Of a stretch of 64,000 bases of DNA, positions 12,362-24,005 are shown in pieces; position 1 is the first letter of the stretch, and the number at the start of each line of letters is the position of its first letter. This DNA is from Calamus simplicifolius (lineage: Eukaryota; Streptophyta; Magnoliopsida; Arecales; Arecaceae). The DNA lies in NCBI GenBank assembly GCA_900491605.1, contig UESW01003881.1, positions 1,211,772 through 1,275,771 on the forward strand, written 5' to 3'. Position numbers and translations under genes: made by a program. The notes under the pieces are model-generated. The model saw nothing but the letters and a program-made list of their open reading frames with translations. It ran no database searches and was not told where the DNA came from.

Positions 12362-12600
12362 TGGAGGGAGGTGCTCTAGGTAGCGAGTCCGGCGGGCATT
12401 CGGGTTCCAGAGCGAGAAAAAGAGCCCTAAGCTCGAGTTTGCCCCGAACGGGCTGCGGCGGCGAGACTGATTCGCCCCCAGCGCTCCCGATCTCCGCGAG
12501 AATTCCCTCGGATTCCTTCCAGCTCCTTCTTTCCCCAAGATCAAACACCTAGGGTTTCGATCGATCGCTAGCTCTACGTGCTTGGCACCGAGAAGGCAGC
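12362..12600 (-). promoter_or_regulatory. GRV2: GRV2 5' UTR/promoter-proximal region with telo-box
   Basis: Upstream of the ATG the sequence turns GC-rich, then pyrimidine-rich. On the minus strand AAACCCTAGG occurs at 12557-12548. This matches the plant telo-box (AAACCCTA), common near transcription starts of housekeeping genes. Two upstream ATGs lie here, at 12548 (out of frame) and 12544 (in frame with GRV2). No clear TATA box is seen. The transcription start is not determined. Confidence 0.55.
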
Positions 12601-12950
12601 CTTTTTTCCCCCTTTATCTCGTTTGTTTCATCGCAGCACGGGGATTTGTCGGGGTCGGGGGAGGTCGGCGAGGGAGCGAGGGGCCATTCCAGCGACCGCG
12701 GGGGGCATTTAGAGCGGGCGAGGGCCGTCCGTTGATGGATCGACGGCTGCGATCGGGGGATATGCGGTTCGGCCGCCGTGGACTCTGGGCTGCCGGTTGG
12801 GGTGGGACTTGGGAGGTTGGGGTTGGTTAAATGGGCGCTCGAGTTCCATTTTTTATGCTTTATATAATTTATTAATGGGAAGATGCTGCATAAAGCTAAA
12901 TTCTTTTGCGAAAAAGTGTTGATATATTATTATGAGCGTTTTAGCGAAGT
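12601..12950. other. Intergenic between GRV2 and LINE-A
   Basis: GC-rich to about 12830, then AT-rich. No gene is seen. The plus-strand frame at 12582-12830 has no recognisable domain and overlaps the presumed GRV2 promoter. Confidence 0.6.
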
Positions 12951-13010
12951 ATTTTTTTTTTGGTACAAACAGATGATCACATATGTTTCGTATGAATCAG
13001 CTCAGATACA

Positions 13011-13574
13011 TCAGAGAATAAAATCTGCTGCTGAAGGATAGGACAGGACAGGGTCGTCTGGCCTCCAAATCCATAAATCCGAATGCTGAGCAACAAAGGC
13101 AGCCACCGCCACCGAATTAGCCTCACGATAAATATGACGGATCTGAAAAGAATCAACCTCCCGCAAAATAGACCAACTATCCCTCAGAATCGGATTTGAG
13201 GGACCATTAAAGCAACTTTCCCTCAACAACCAAGAAATGATTGTCATAGAATCACCCTCAATCATAATCCTATAAGCATGGAGAATCCTGGCTGCATACA
13301 AAAGACCCGCCCAAGCTGCAAATAGCTTCGACATAGGAACTGAGGAGTCAAAAGTACCAAAACCTTCCGCCACCAATAAATCACCCAGCGGCCCCCGAAT
13401 AATGAATGCAGAACCAGCAGCTCTAGCACGGACACTCCCATCAAAGTTAATTTTGATAAACCCTGGAGGGGGGCTCCCAAGAAAAGAAAACCGTATGCCG
13501 GCTCGCTGCCGAAACAGCAAGGGAACCCCAGAGGCTAGAGGAGTCAAAATCAACAGCATTAAAACCACGGGCAC
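13011..13574 (-). pseudogene. LINE-A ORF2: C-terminal RNase H
   Basis: Contains PPPGFIKINFDGSV (first catalytic Asp), ...KLFAAWAGLLYAARIL (where Glu is expected), IEGDSMTIISWL (Asp) and HIYREANSVAVAAF near the C-terminus. This is the plant RVT_3-type RNase H that removes RNA from the RNA/DNA hybrid. The expected AExxA glutamate appears replaced (AAWAGL), so activity is doubtful. Confidence 0.8.
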
Positions 13575-13607
13575 AGTCCGCCGCCAATACTCTAATCTGC
13601 CTCACAA

Positions 13608-14868
13608 TCATGTGATAAGAAAACCTATCATTCGAAAAGATGATCTGATTCCTCGACAGCCATATATGATAAGCAGTAGCAGACCAAAGACTGCGCTTAT
13701 TCTGAGGATCCCACCGGATATCCTGAAAGAAGGATGAGCGCGAGGAGGCCATAGAATCCAAGTCACTAGAATATCCCATGAGAACCCATATCCTTCTAGC
13801 TCTAGAACAGATGAAGATAGCATGGTCAGAGGACTCCTCCGCCTTTCTGCATAAAGGACAAATCGGCTGGATAGACAGACCCCTCCGAGATAGAAGGAGG
13901 CAAGTAGGAAGGCAGTCCCAAAGGAGCTTCCAAATGAATAGCTGAATCCTGGGGAGAATAGGAAGCTTCCAAATCTATGCTGCATCCTCCATACGCTGAG
14001 ACTGCGGCCTAAACATCTCCATAAGATCCCTAGTGGGGGCCCTAGAAAGATAAGATCTCTGCCAGAGCCTGGAATCAGCAGAGCAGCCAGGCAAAAGAGG
14101 CAGTGAGAGAATCCGACAAGAAAGCTCCATCCCGAAAAAGCGGGTCACCGAGGGAATGTGCCATGAGGGGGGGTCTAAGGAAATCAAATCCTTAATCCTA
14201 AGAGTGGAGGGAACATCCATACTAATAAAGGAGGGCCACCGCGAAAGAGGGAGCTCAGAAATCCAAGTATCCTGGATGACATCAATCGAAGAACCATCTC
14301 CAATCATGTAAGTGATATTGTCCAAAATAGACTGACCATGTCTACAAATCTCCTTCCAAAAAAAGGAAGATCCCCGGAACGGCAAAATGAGCGAGCCAGA
14401 AACCCAATCACCATATCTCACATGCATCACAGAACTCCATAGGCTCTGAGGCTCCATGAGGAAACGCGAAGCATGTCTAGCAAGAAGAGCTTCCCTTCTA
14501 ACAGTCAAAGACTGAATCCCCAGACCACCTTGATAGATAGGCATACAAACCGTGTCCCGGGATAAGAGGTGAGTACCATGGCCCTCCTGCATAGAGGCCC
14601 ATAGAAAATCTCTGAAATATCTCTCAATCCTCCTCAGACAAGTGATCGGCATGGCAGCATTCGATAGGAGATACAAAGGAAGAGAAGAAAGGACAGAATG
14701 AATGATGATGACCCTAGCCATCATAGATAAACTGGTAACCTGCCACCCCTCAATACGCTGGCGAACCCGCCTCTCAATCTCCAAATAGTCAGAACAGCGG
14801 GCCCATCTGCCAGTAATGGGGATCCCCAAATATATAAACCGGTCCGTCGGAGAAGTGATACCCGACAA
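13608..14868 (-). pseudogene. LINE-A ORF2: thumb and zf-RVT region
   Basis: Starts MSGITSPTDRFIYLGIPITG (the YLG..ITG block after the RT palm). It continues through GLGIQSLTVRREALLARHAS and SLWSSVMHVRYGDWVSGS, typical of plant L1 ORF2 C-terminal regions. The zf-RVT-like part overlaps a frame change at about 13980. Confidence 0.8.
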
Positions 14869-14870
14869 CT

Positions 14871-16271
14871 CTATAATGGCTTCCCGAGTAGATCTGGGGG
14901 TCTTCGGACTAAAACAGATAGAGGACTTAAGAAAATTAACCCTCTGACCCGAAGCCTGACAATAACGCTACAGAATAGAGTGAAAAGAAGCCGCATTATC
15001 AATGGAAGCCTGACCCAGAAGAATACAATCATCAGCGAAAAGAAGATGAGAGATCGGAGGGCCCTCTCTCCCAACCATGAATGGGACAATCCGTCGCTCC
15101 TGCTGAGCCATATGAAAAGCACGAGAAAGATCATCCGCAGCGAGAATAAACAACAAAGGGGATAAAGGGCAACTCTGTCTCAGGCTCACAGAAGAGTGGA
15201 AATACTCAGTCGGGCATCCATTGATGAGCAAAGAAAAAGAAGGGCTCTGAATACAAGCCAAAATCCACTCAATAAATAGATCATCAAACCCAAATTCCTA
15301 AAGAGAGCGATGCAAAAAGGCTCAACTCAATCTATCATAAGCTCTCTCCATATCAAGCTTCACCGCCATAAGACACCTTCTCGTCGGGGCTCTTTGAAGA
15401 TCATGTATAAACTCCTGAGCAATGAGGGCATTATCCGAAATAGAATGCCCTCGAATAAAAGCCCCCTGCTCGATAGAAATAAGACGAGGAATCACACGCC
15501 GAAGATGACCAGCTAAGAGGCGAGCACATACTTTGTATAAAGTAGTGCAAAGACTGATAGGTCTGAAATGCTGCGGAAGAGAAGCGTCGGAACGCTTGGG
15601 CACCAACGTGATAAGAGTATGGTTCCATTCCAAGGGAATATGCTTCGATTGGAAGACAATTTGAATTGCCTGAATCACTTCCTGCCCTACAATATCCCAA
15701 TAGTGGCGATAAAATAAAGGCGGAAATCCATCCGGCCCAGGGGCCTTGTCCGTACCAAGCTCCCACAAAGCCACCCGTATTTCCTCTGCAGTGATCGGTC
15801 TACAGAGCTTATCATTATCCAGGGAAGACACCCTCCTGGAATTAGGAACGTTGACTACCGGATCCCCATCACCAATGGAGTCAGTCCATCTGGACTGAAA
15901 TAAATGGAGAAGCATATCCCGAATAGAGTGATAGTCCACCTGACCGTGCCCCTCCACATCAACTAACCTCCGAATCCTATTAGCGGCCTGCCACTTCAAG
16001 GTAGCCTGATGGAAGAATCTAGTATTCCGATCCCCCTCACTAATCCACTGAAGCCTAGACCTCTGTCTCCAATACATCTCCTGCTGACGAAGAAGAGAGC
16101 GATGACGAGCAAGCATATCTCGCAGAGAGCAGAGGTCCGAATCCAACATAAACCCCTCCTGGTCCTCCTTCTCCTGCAAAGCTGTAATATCGGCTTCAAC
16201 CAGATCAATTTATCTATCCAGATTCCCCACTTCCATCCTGTTCCACTGGAAATTTGGCATCTAGCCAGCAT
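14871..16271 (-). pseudogene. LINE-A ORF2: reverse transcriptase domain
   Basis: Contains ELGTDKAPGPDGFPPLFYRH, FRPISLCTTLYK, EQGAFIRGHSISDNALIAQE, KLDMERAYDRLS and, after a stop near 15300, LLFADDCILLG (FADD at 15028-15039). The order matches L1 reverse transcriptases and the catalytic aspartates are intact. The frame breaks at about 15300 and 14970. Confidence 0.88.
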
Positions 16272-16299
16272 CAGGCGCCGAGAAAGATGATAGATAGCA

Positions 16300-17107
16300 T
16301 TGCCCCTGATAGGAAGATGCCAAATTTAGAAAATAATAGACCGAGCAGCAGAATGGATCGTCCAAAAATGCTCGAATCTAAACTGTCTATGCTGATACTG
16401 ATCAACCTCCGTAGAAATCAAAATGGGGCAGTGATCGGAAGCAATTCTGAGCAAATGAGAAACAGAAACCGCAGGATGCTTATGAAGCCACTGAGCCGTA
16501 GCCCAAGCTCTGTCAAGTATCTCCCAAATACGAGCAAAGCCCCGACGGTTATTACACCAAGTGAATTGGGTCCCAGAATACCCCAGATCCAACAGCCCTG
16601 AGGACCCTATAAAGTTCTAAATTCATTAATATCAGCTGAGGCCATAACCCATCTACCCTCACGTTTTTTATTAGCCTCAGTGATATAGTTAAAATCTCCC
16701 ACAACAATGGCAGGGAGACCTTGACCAAGGAGGGAAAGCAGCTCAGCCCAAAGGATATGCCTCTCCCGATAATCCGTACTGGCATAAACAACCGACAGAA
16801 GCCAGGGGTCAGACAACCCCTCAGAGACAAGAAGACCAATTTGCTGGTTACATTGATGAAAAGCCTGAATCGAAACAGCAGAGTCATGCCAAATGGCCAA
16901 AATGCCCCCAGACATACCTTCAGCCTCCACCGCATACAAGGGCCAAGACCGAGAAATCTGTCTCCAAAATTGGGTCAGAGTATCACCGGACAACCTGGTT
17001 TCCAACATCACACATATATCAAAATTATATAATTGCATCAATCTATCAAACGATGATCGAAAGGAAGGCTTTCGAGCTCCTCGAACATTCCATATTAAGA
17101 TTTTCAT
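16300..17107 (-). pseudogene. LINE-A ORF2: AP-like endonuclease domain
   Basis: Starts MKILIWNVRGARKPSF (the WNVRG motif of L1 endonucleases). It continues through ETRL, a GGILAIWH block, VVYAS and VVGDFN, then after a frame change near 16600 LGYSGTQFTWCNNRRG and SDHCPILI. These are the metal and catalytic landmarks of the exonuclease/endonuclease/phosphatase fold that nicks target DNA. A frameshift separates the N-terminal and C-terminal parts. Confidence 0.85.
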
Positions 17108-18880
17108 TTACACACTGGAGGAAACTAGGACCCCTCCTTGGTCCTCCACCATAGCCGTATCAGAAAGGCACCCACTAGACATGGTGTCCCCCTCAGATAG
17201 CATTGAAGAACTGGCCTTCAGTCCATCCGAGACAACACCTAAAATAGCAGGACGGAGAGACTGAGCCGATGACAGTGTACTTGAGTGAAGACCCATAGTA
17301 TCTACAACTGAACCCTCCACAGACAAACCGACAACCCTATCAGAGCTAGGCTTTCTCACCTCCTGAACACCTTCCTGACAACAAGGTGGCAGAGTTAGCT
17401 TGTCTGGAGAAAAGAAAGTTGCCTCAATACTTTTAGACAAAGGAGCCTTACCTTTACCCTTCCTTTTCACAACTTTAGAGATAGACCTCGGAGCCGGGCA
17501 ATCAACAGGTCTGGCCCTTTTTAGGGGACCAGAAAAAGTGTCCCTACTATCCTGATGACTGCCACTAACCAAACCCGATCCAAAAGAGGCAAAAGGGTTT
17601 ACAATTGCCTGAGACTGAGGGGACCCAATTTTAGCAGAGCCCTTCTTCTTAACCTGCAGCTTATCCTTCTTAGAACCAGCAAAATTGGCACAACCAGCCT
17701 GAATCGGCACGGCCACCAAATCTAAAGAGGAGATTGTGATCTCAGGATTCCCCTTCTGCACTTCGTCAGGAGAACCATCCGAGGCTAAATCAGGCACCAA
17801 CACCACCTTCCTCGACGGAGGCACCCTCCGATAAGCCACCTTCACCGGCGTGCTCCATCCCTCTGACTCGCCAGCACCCGACCGACGATCCTCTTGTCTC
17901 AATTGGGAAGCAGCACCATTACCAGAAGCTTCAGGAGCAGCCGTCGGATGAGGCTTCCTCCTCACCTCCCGCTTGGCCCCTGAGACATCTCATCGTTGAC
18001 GAACGATAGCCAACCACGGGCCAAAAAGAGGACTCGATGTCTCAGCCTCCTCGCACGACCCAACCGGCACGGAGCAATGACCCTCTAGTTGAAGCAAGCC
18101 ACAGCTAGAATAGAGCCCTTCCAGATATTCATAGGCAAATTGCTGCCAAAAGGGGAGGTTAATGCCCTGCACGCGAGTCCCCAGCCGAAGAGGACGTCGG
18201 AGATCAACCCACAGACAAACTCTGGCAAAACCTCCTATGCTCTTGGCCAGAGTAGAAGCATCCACACACAGGAATTGGCCCGCTGACTCTGTAATCCTGA
18301 GGAAGTCCTCCTTCGAAAATTTCAATGAAAGATTCGACAATCGCACCCAGACCATAGCAAAGGGGATGGCATCCACGGCCGGTACGAACTCTGGCCTCCA
18401 CCATTCTATTCCAATTATCTGCCCGTTAATGACCCATGGCCGATTCAACACCAGCTCAGCAACATTCAGGTCATCAAAACGGAAGATGTGGCATCGAAAT
18501 GCCAAGCTGATTGGTACGATTTCCCCCTGAATTCCAGTACACCGAAACTCCCTAACAAATGCCACAGCCGGAACCCATTTCTGAAATGACCGAGCAAGGA
18601 TAGCACTTGCCTGCCATCCCACCATCTCTGCCTCCTACTCACCCACCGGGACTCTAACCACCTTCGGAAACGAGGTCTCCAACCTCGCCACCTCAGCCGG
18701 CGAAGGAGACGACAAAACCCAGTGAAACCCTGCAACACCCGGCTTCTGCCCAGCAACCCGAACACCCGCTTCCCCATCGGACTCCATAGGAGGCAAGGGG
18801 ACAACAAGAGGAGGATCCACAGGAAAAGCCGTAGCCGGAGATGAGGACGATCGCCGGAGATCACGGAAGACAGGGGCCAA
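17108..18880 (-). pseudogene. LINE-A ORF1 (gag-like, DUF4283 plus degenerate zinc knuckle)
   Basis: Open in three blocks: 18880-18635, 18625-17990 and 17965-17108. The middle block holds the DUF4283-type core: LNRPWVINGQIIGIEWWRPE, then a WVRLSNLSLKF-like segment and GGFARVCLWVDLRRPLRLG. It is followed by EYLEGLYSSCG, where the usual CCHC knuckle has lost spacing. The last block is a Lys/Ser/Pro-rich basic tail. In the family this protein coats the element RNA. Stops between blocks mark decay. Confidence 0.8.
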
Positions 18881-18980
18881 GCACGAATCTTAAAGACAAC
18901 CTTTAGGTTGACACTGGAACACCCTCACGCATGAACCTCAAAGCACTCGGATCTCTGCTTTTGAAAAACTTAGCGGAGTG

Positions 18981-19546
18981 TTAGTTAAAGCGAGGAAAAC
19001 ACGACTTAAAAGGGTTGAGATTATGGATGAACCTGCTGCATAACATAGAAAAACAAATTTAGATGATATTTTTGTCTAATGAGAATGTCATAATCTAGGC
19101 ATTTAAGAAGCACTTGTAGTTAAACCTAGTTTGCCCTCTTTACGTTACTCGTAATGGATCATTAAGACAACTCTATATAAAATTTCACATATCCTTGGCT
19201 TAGGCTTAGACGACAATTGATAGGACTTTTGTTGTATTGCAACTGAATTAAATCAGCAAAAACAGATTTAGATAATAAAAACTGAATTGGATTGGTTTTG
19301 GATTTAAGATTTTAAAACCTAATTTAAATTGGATTGAGTTTAGATTTAAAAAACTTAGTATATGAAAAATCTGTTTTTCTAAAGATTATAAAAACTATTA
19401 TATTTTAATGATTATAATTTATATTATGTCTTATTTAAAAAAAATTTGTGGATGCATCTTATTTAATTTATTTTAAGCTTATTTGTGTTATTAGATTGAT
19501 ATAGGGGTATAATTTTTTTTTTCATGGCAAAATATGGATTTATTTA
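18981..19546. other. AT-rich intergenic spacer
   Basis: No gene or element domain was recognised. It holds repeated short motifs such as GGATTGGTTTTGGATTTAAG and TTGGATTGAGTTTAGATTTA, which look like simple degenerate sequence. Confidence 0.5.
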
Positions 19547-21023
19547 TGATGACGCCCAATCGCTGATCCTGCACGTCGGGAACGGATGGATTCTTCAGGC
19601 TCCGCTTCACCAGGTTACCTGCACGAAAGTCCCAGGATCGGAGAGGATTCTCCGGTGGGACCCTTCGACGCCCAAGTTAGCAATTGAGGTCACAACCGAA
19701 GAGGAGCTCGAATGAGCTCCTTTTAGGTGAAAGGGTGCTCCAGAGAAGAAGGGATTTCTCTCTAGATCTCAAGATAGCGATTTTTTGAGGATTATCGTGC
19801 ATACCTATTTACTGAGTAGATTCACCTTTTTATAGGGGTTGACCCTGGCATGATCATATGGGATTCCGTGAGGAGGGAATGTCCGTGGGATTCTTGAGAG
19901 TTGCATGAATCTGCGCTGGTTGGTGGATCCTGTCATATCGAAAAGAAAAAAAGCGGCGGTTGGTGGGCTAAGTCCCATCAGCCAGCGGGGCTGTTGGGTA
20001 GTTGGGTCCAGTCCCATCAGCAGCGTGGTCAGTGGGTAGTTGGATCTGGTGTTGTCAGGCGGCGCGGGTCAGAGAGGTAGCATCCCGAGCTACCAGGGCC
20101 ATGTTGGGGCAGATTTGGAGGAAATCGAGAGTTTGACTCTCTCAGGGGATTTGAAGCTTATGTGGGTCGGCCAGGGGTGCTGAGGCCGACCTTGCCGACC
20201 AGGACGTGCCGGGGTGGGGCCGACCAGGAAGGGTCGGGGCCGCCTCGGCTGGCTCGGAGACGTCGGGGCCGAGAACGGCCGACCGGGAAGGGTCGGGGCC
20301 GCCTCGGCGGGCTCGGAGACGCCGGGGACGAGAAGGGCCGACTGGGAAGGGTCGGGGCTGACTCGGCGAGTTCGGAGATGCTGGGATCAAGAAGGGTCGA
20401 CTGGGAAGGGTCAGGGCCGACCGGGAAGGGTCGGGGCCGACTCGGCGGGCTTGGAGACGCTGGGGCCGAGAAGGGCCGACCAGAAAGGGTCGGGGCCGAC
20501 TCGGTGGGCTTGGAGACACCCGGGCCGAGAAGGGCCGACCAGGAAGGGTCGGGGCCGACTCGGCGGGCCTGGAGATGCCGAGGCCGAGAAGGGCCGACCG
20601 GAAAGGGTCAGAGCCGACTCGACGGGCCTGGAGATGCCGGGTCCGAGAAGGGTCGACCGGGAAGGGTCGGGGCCGAGAAGGGCCGACCGGGAAGGGTCGA
20701 GGCCGACTCGGCAGGCTTGGAGACGCCGGGGCCGAGAAGGGCCGACCGGGAAGGGTCAGGGCCGACTCGGCGGGCCTGGAGATGCCGGGGCTGAGAAGGG
20801 CCGACCGGGAAGGGTCGGGGCTGACTCGGCGGGCCTGGAGGTGCCGGGACCGAGAAGGGCCGACCGGGAAGGGTCGGGGCTGACTCGGCGGGCCTGGAGG
20901 CGCCAGGGCCGAGAAGGGCCGATCGGGAAGGGTCGGGGCCGACTCGGCGGGTTTGGGGACGCCGAGGCACCCCCATGTTTTGATTTTGCCGAAATTACCC
21001 TTGGGGCTACATTAGCCACATCA
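19547..21023 (-). repeat. Gypsy-1 3' LTR
   Basis: The right end (minus-strand 5' end) reads TGATGTGGCTAATG directly after the PPT, matching the TGATGTAGCTGATC start of the Gypsy-2 LTR. A minus-strand TATA box (CTATAAAAAG) lies at 19834-19825, so U3 is 21023 to about 19840. U3 is filled by a 59-bp tandem array. The partner LTR is absent, so the left boundary is inferred from a TG start. Confidence 0.65.
20205..20970. repeat. 59-bp GC-rich tandem array inside Gypsy-1 U3
   Basis: About 12-13 head-to-tail copies of a unit beginning GAGAAGGGCCGACCGGGAAG and containing CGGGGCCGACTCGGCGGGCC. Some units are shortened. Long frames on both strands through this block (Arg/Gly/Pro-rich) come from the repeat and are not genes. 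Confidence 0.92.
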
Positions 21024-21044
21024 GATGCCCCCTCCCCCCGCCCC
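21024..21044 (-). other. Gypsy-1 polypurine tract
   Basis: On the minus strand GGGGCGGGGGGAGGGGGCATC immediately precedes the LTR start TGATGTGG. It would serve as the plus-strand DNA primer in reverse transcription. Gypsy-2 has a similar GGGGGGCATC at its LTR. Confidence 0.8.
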
Positions 21045-21443
21045 TGAGCGCTAAGGGCCACACGTCTGCAATCCTTTGGGCGAAAGGGGTGCAAAAATTC
21101 AAAAGAATGATTGCTCCTTTAGTGCGCTTTAAATGGGCTGATGTGCTGGCGTTTTGTTTTGAGGCAGTGTCGCTTCGAAGATCTCCCGTAATCATGCATT
21201 AGGTGGTGATGACATTAGCGTCGGACGCTCTGGAGAAGGAGCCCATTGGGTGATGGGAAAAAGGCGAGGGCATCATTACTGCTCCGTTTTCTATGGCCCG
21301 CGATTGGCTGGGGATCGCGTCTTCTGGAATGGATCGAGGCGACATGCCTCGGGCGCAGGCGAGATTTTCGGCCGGCAGTCTGTGGCGCAATGGGTGCGCG
21401 CTAGATGGCGGGATATAGGGCGGTGTTAGCTGGAGACGGGGGG

Positions 21444-21452
21444 CTATAAAAA
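21444..21452 (+). promoter_or_regulatory. TATA box of the Gypsy-1 antisense gene
   Basis: CTATAAAAA on the plus strand, inside a GC-rich context and about 130 bp upstream of the first coding part. Gypsy-2 has CTATAATAG at the equivalent place (42917-42925). Confidence 0.55.
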
Positions 21453-21579
21453 CCTCCCAAGGACCTGTAGAAACCTTTATGATGCCATTGCTTTCTTCTT
21501 CTACTTTCTTCTTCTTTGAGTTCTTCTACGACCTGAGTCTTTCCAACTCCCAGGTTAGTTTCATCCCCTTTTTTTACCT

Positions 21580-24005
21580 ATGACCGCCGTGCCATTAGGG
21601 AGGGCAAGAGACCCATAGAGAAGTCTTCCCAGTCTAGCAGTGAGGACCAGGCCCCCGTAGTTAGAAGTCGAATGCCTTAGTCGGTGGGTGGTGTAGTCAT
21701 CCTTGGTGAATCGGCGGCAACAGGACCCCCGATCACCTCCGGTCCTCCTATTAGGATTGTTCCCTTGTCCTCTCGCCGTCCAGCGCTTCCTCTGGTGGTG
21801 AGTTTCGATCCAGTGGGTCCAGCTTGGGTGGCTTCCACCATGACCCCTAAGGATATAGAGACCCTTAGGGCTAAATACAATGTCCCTGACTTTATTGACC
21901 TGTCCGCGCCAGGGCCCGAGGACAGGGTGACCTCTGACCATCTGGGCCGGGTCGCTCTGTACGAGGAGTTCTTCCGGTGCGGGCTGCGCCTTCCTTTCCA
22001 TCCTTTTTTCCTTAACCTCTTAGATAGGTATAGGTTAGTGCCGGCACAGTTGACTCCGAACTCGATTCGGATCATTTGCGCCTTTGTAATCCTATGCCAC
22101 TTCGAGGGGGCCCATCCAGGGCTATCCCTGTTCGAGATTTCTATAAGCTCCGCCGCCAAGGTGAGGGTGCCTGGTGGGCATTTACTGCCAGGCCGGGTAG
22201 AGCCTTCCCATTGGGTCTCCTATCCAAAATTAGGGGGTGGAAACCTAGATTTCTCTTTGCCCACGTCGAAGGGATTAGGGCCGACTGGAGGGAGCCCGAG
22301 ACCAGCTCCAACGAAGATTCCACCGTAGGGGATAGGGATATGGAGTTATTCGCCCGACTGTCCAACTATCAAATCCCCAATTACAAGAAACTCCTGTCCG
22401 AGGAGAACCTAGTAGAAGCCGAGTTTGCCCCGTCGACCGGTGAGCTTGGTGCCTGAATTCTTCTGTCCATCCTTCGATTTATTGTACACCACTACTAATG
22501 CTCGTTACTCTTTTGTGCAGCAATGAGGGTTTCCGCCAGCGATTTTGAGGCCGTCCTGAGGCAAAAAAGGCGGGCGACTAGAGAGTCGTCCCGGCCGGCG
22601 AAGAAACCTCAAGAAAGGGAGCCGGCAAGGCCGGCCGCAGCCCCCACAGCCCCGACACCAGCGGGGGAGCCGGCCGAAAAGAAGTCGATTGTAAGGGCGG
22701 CCCAGAAGCCTGCGAGGGCCGAGACCGAAGAAGGGGAGATCCCGGCCACCACTGAGGCGATGGTGGTGGTTTTGGATGGAGAGGAGGAAGCTCCAGCCGT
22801 TGCTGATGTGCACAAGGCAGGGCGGGTCACTGTTGCTATTGGCCCTCCGGTCGCTGCCGAGTCAGAAAGGGAAAGTGCTCCCCCAACCGTCAGTGAGGAG
22901 GAGCGGGTCGCCAGGGAGGCCCAGAGCGGACGGAGGCAATCGAGAAGCAAAGGGATGAGTCGGGGAGCTCATCCCGCCAATCGGCTCGGTGCCCGGCCTG
23001 CCCCCAGGCCAAAGGCCCGCAGGTGGGAAAGACGAGGCTAGTCCCCCCGGTCAGTTCAGTGGCGGATGCCGCACAGGCCTACCGCCTCCTGTCAGGGGTC
23101 CAAACCGCCGAGCTCGAAGAGGAGATGCGGGGGACGAGTCACTCCGTGCTCCTGGACATGGTAATGGTTTCTGTTGTCCAGGTAAATTTTGAGCACTTGT
23201 TACTTTCCTATATTTCTTCTTCTTCTTGTAGTTGACATGCTTCTTTTGCTACAGTTGGTCACTGGAGCGTTGGGCCTTCGCGAGGCGCTGGCCCACTCTT
23301 CCACCACAATCACCAAGGCCCTAGCACGGGCCGACAGGTATAAGAAGGAGAGCATGGCGCAGGCTGAAAGCCTTGCTCGCCTGCACAAGGAAACCTCGGC
23401 CCGCGAGGAGAGCTGGGCCGGTCGAATGAGGGAGATGGAGAGCCGGGTCGAAGCCGAGAGCGGCCGGGCCTCCACGGCCGAGGCCAAGATGGAGCTAGCC
23501 TCAGAAAGATTGAGGGCCGGCGCAGCGCAGAACGAAGAGTTGACTCAGCGGCTCCAATGCGCTGAGGAGGAGACTCGGATCGCGGCGGAGAGAGCGGCCC
23601 CCGAAGAAGGCGGTGGCGGAGGCTACGGAGAGAGCGGCCGCTGCGGAGAAGGTGGCGACGAAGGCGGGCCTGGAGAAGGCCGGGGCGGTGGCCTGCGCTG
23701 ACGAGGCCAGTGCCCGCACCGCAGAGGCTGAGAGCAAGGCCTGGGAGGCCGAGGCCAGGGCGTAGCGGGCCGAAGCCGAGGCGAGGCAGGCCGTCTCCAA
23801 TTATAAGGCCTCGCCGGAGTTCAAGCACGAAGTCATCGAGGCTAGCCTCGATGCCTATATTCAGGGCTTCGAGATGTGCAAGGCCAGAGTATCCGCGGCC
23901 CTCAAGATTGACATAGCTGAACTCAAAGATATCCGGTCCGGGGATTCTAACGAGGAGCCTGTGGAGAAAAGGGACGAAGGGCAGCCCGGCCCCGGCTGGC
24001 CTTGA
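21580..24005 (+). pseudogene. Antisense ORF of Gypsy-1 (Transposase_28-type domain plus coiled coil)
   Basis: Plus-strand gene opposite to gag-pol. Exon 1 (about 21580-22439) encodes a conserved domain of the putative gypsy-type transposon family (Pfam Transposase_28): LRAKYNVPDFIDLSAPGPED, then LYEEFFRCGLRLPFHPFFLN and LTPNSIRIICAFVILCHF. An early stop lies near 21678 and an apparent frameshift near 22132. Introns are 22440-22520 (GTGAGC to GTGCAG) and about 23182-23254 (GTAAAT to CTACAG). Exons 2 and 3 are Ala/Glu/Arg-rich and predicted coiled coil (AREESWAGRMREMESRVEAE). The frame ends near 24005, with an AATGAA poly(A)-like signal at about 24073. Its function is unknown. Similar antisense ORFs are known in Tat elements. 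Confidence 0.75.

Larger units (their letters stand above)
12951..18970 (-). mobile_element. LINE-A: near full-length L1-type non-LTR retrotransposon with RNase H
   Basis: Read on the minus strand it has ORF1 (DUF4283-type gag), then ORF2 with an AP endonuclease, reverse transcriptase, zf-RVT region and C-terminal RNase H. The 3' end is a short A tail (T run at 12952-12960). TTAGCGAAGT (12941-12950) just outside the tail matches TTAGCGGAGT (18970-18979) at the other end in 9 of 10 bases, a candidate old target duplication. Length of about 6 kb fits the family. Several stops and frame changes make it non-autonomous. L1 elements with an RNase H of this type are common in flowering plants. Confidence 0.88.

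Noticed and set aside
12582..12830. Plus-strand 82-codon frame upstream of GRV2
   Set aside because: GC-rich promoter-proximal sequence, no recognised domain; a divergent gene cannot be supported.
20142..21094. Several long Arg/Gly/Pro-rich open frames on both strands
   Set aside because: They read through the 59-bp GC-rich tandem array in all frames and have no domain; artefact of the repeat.
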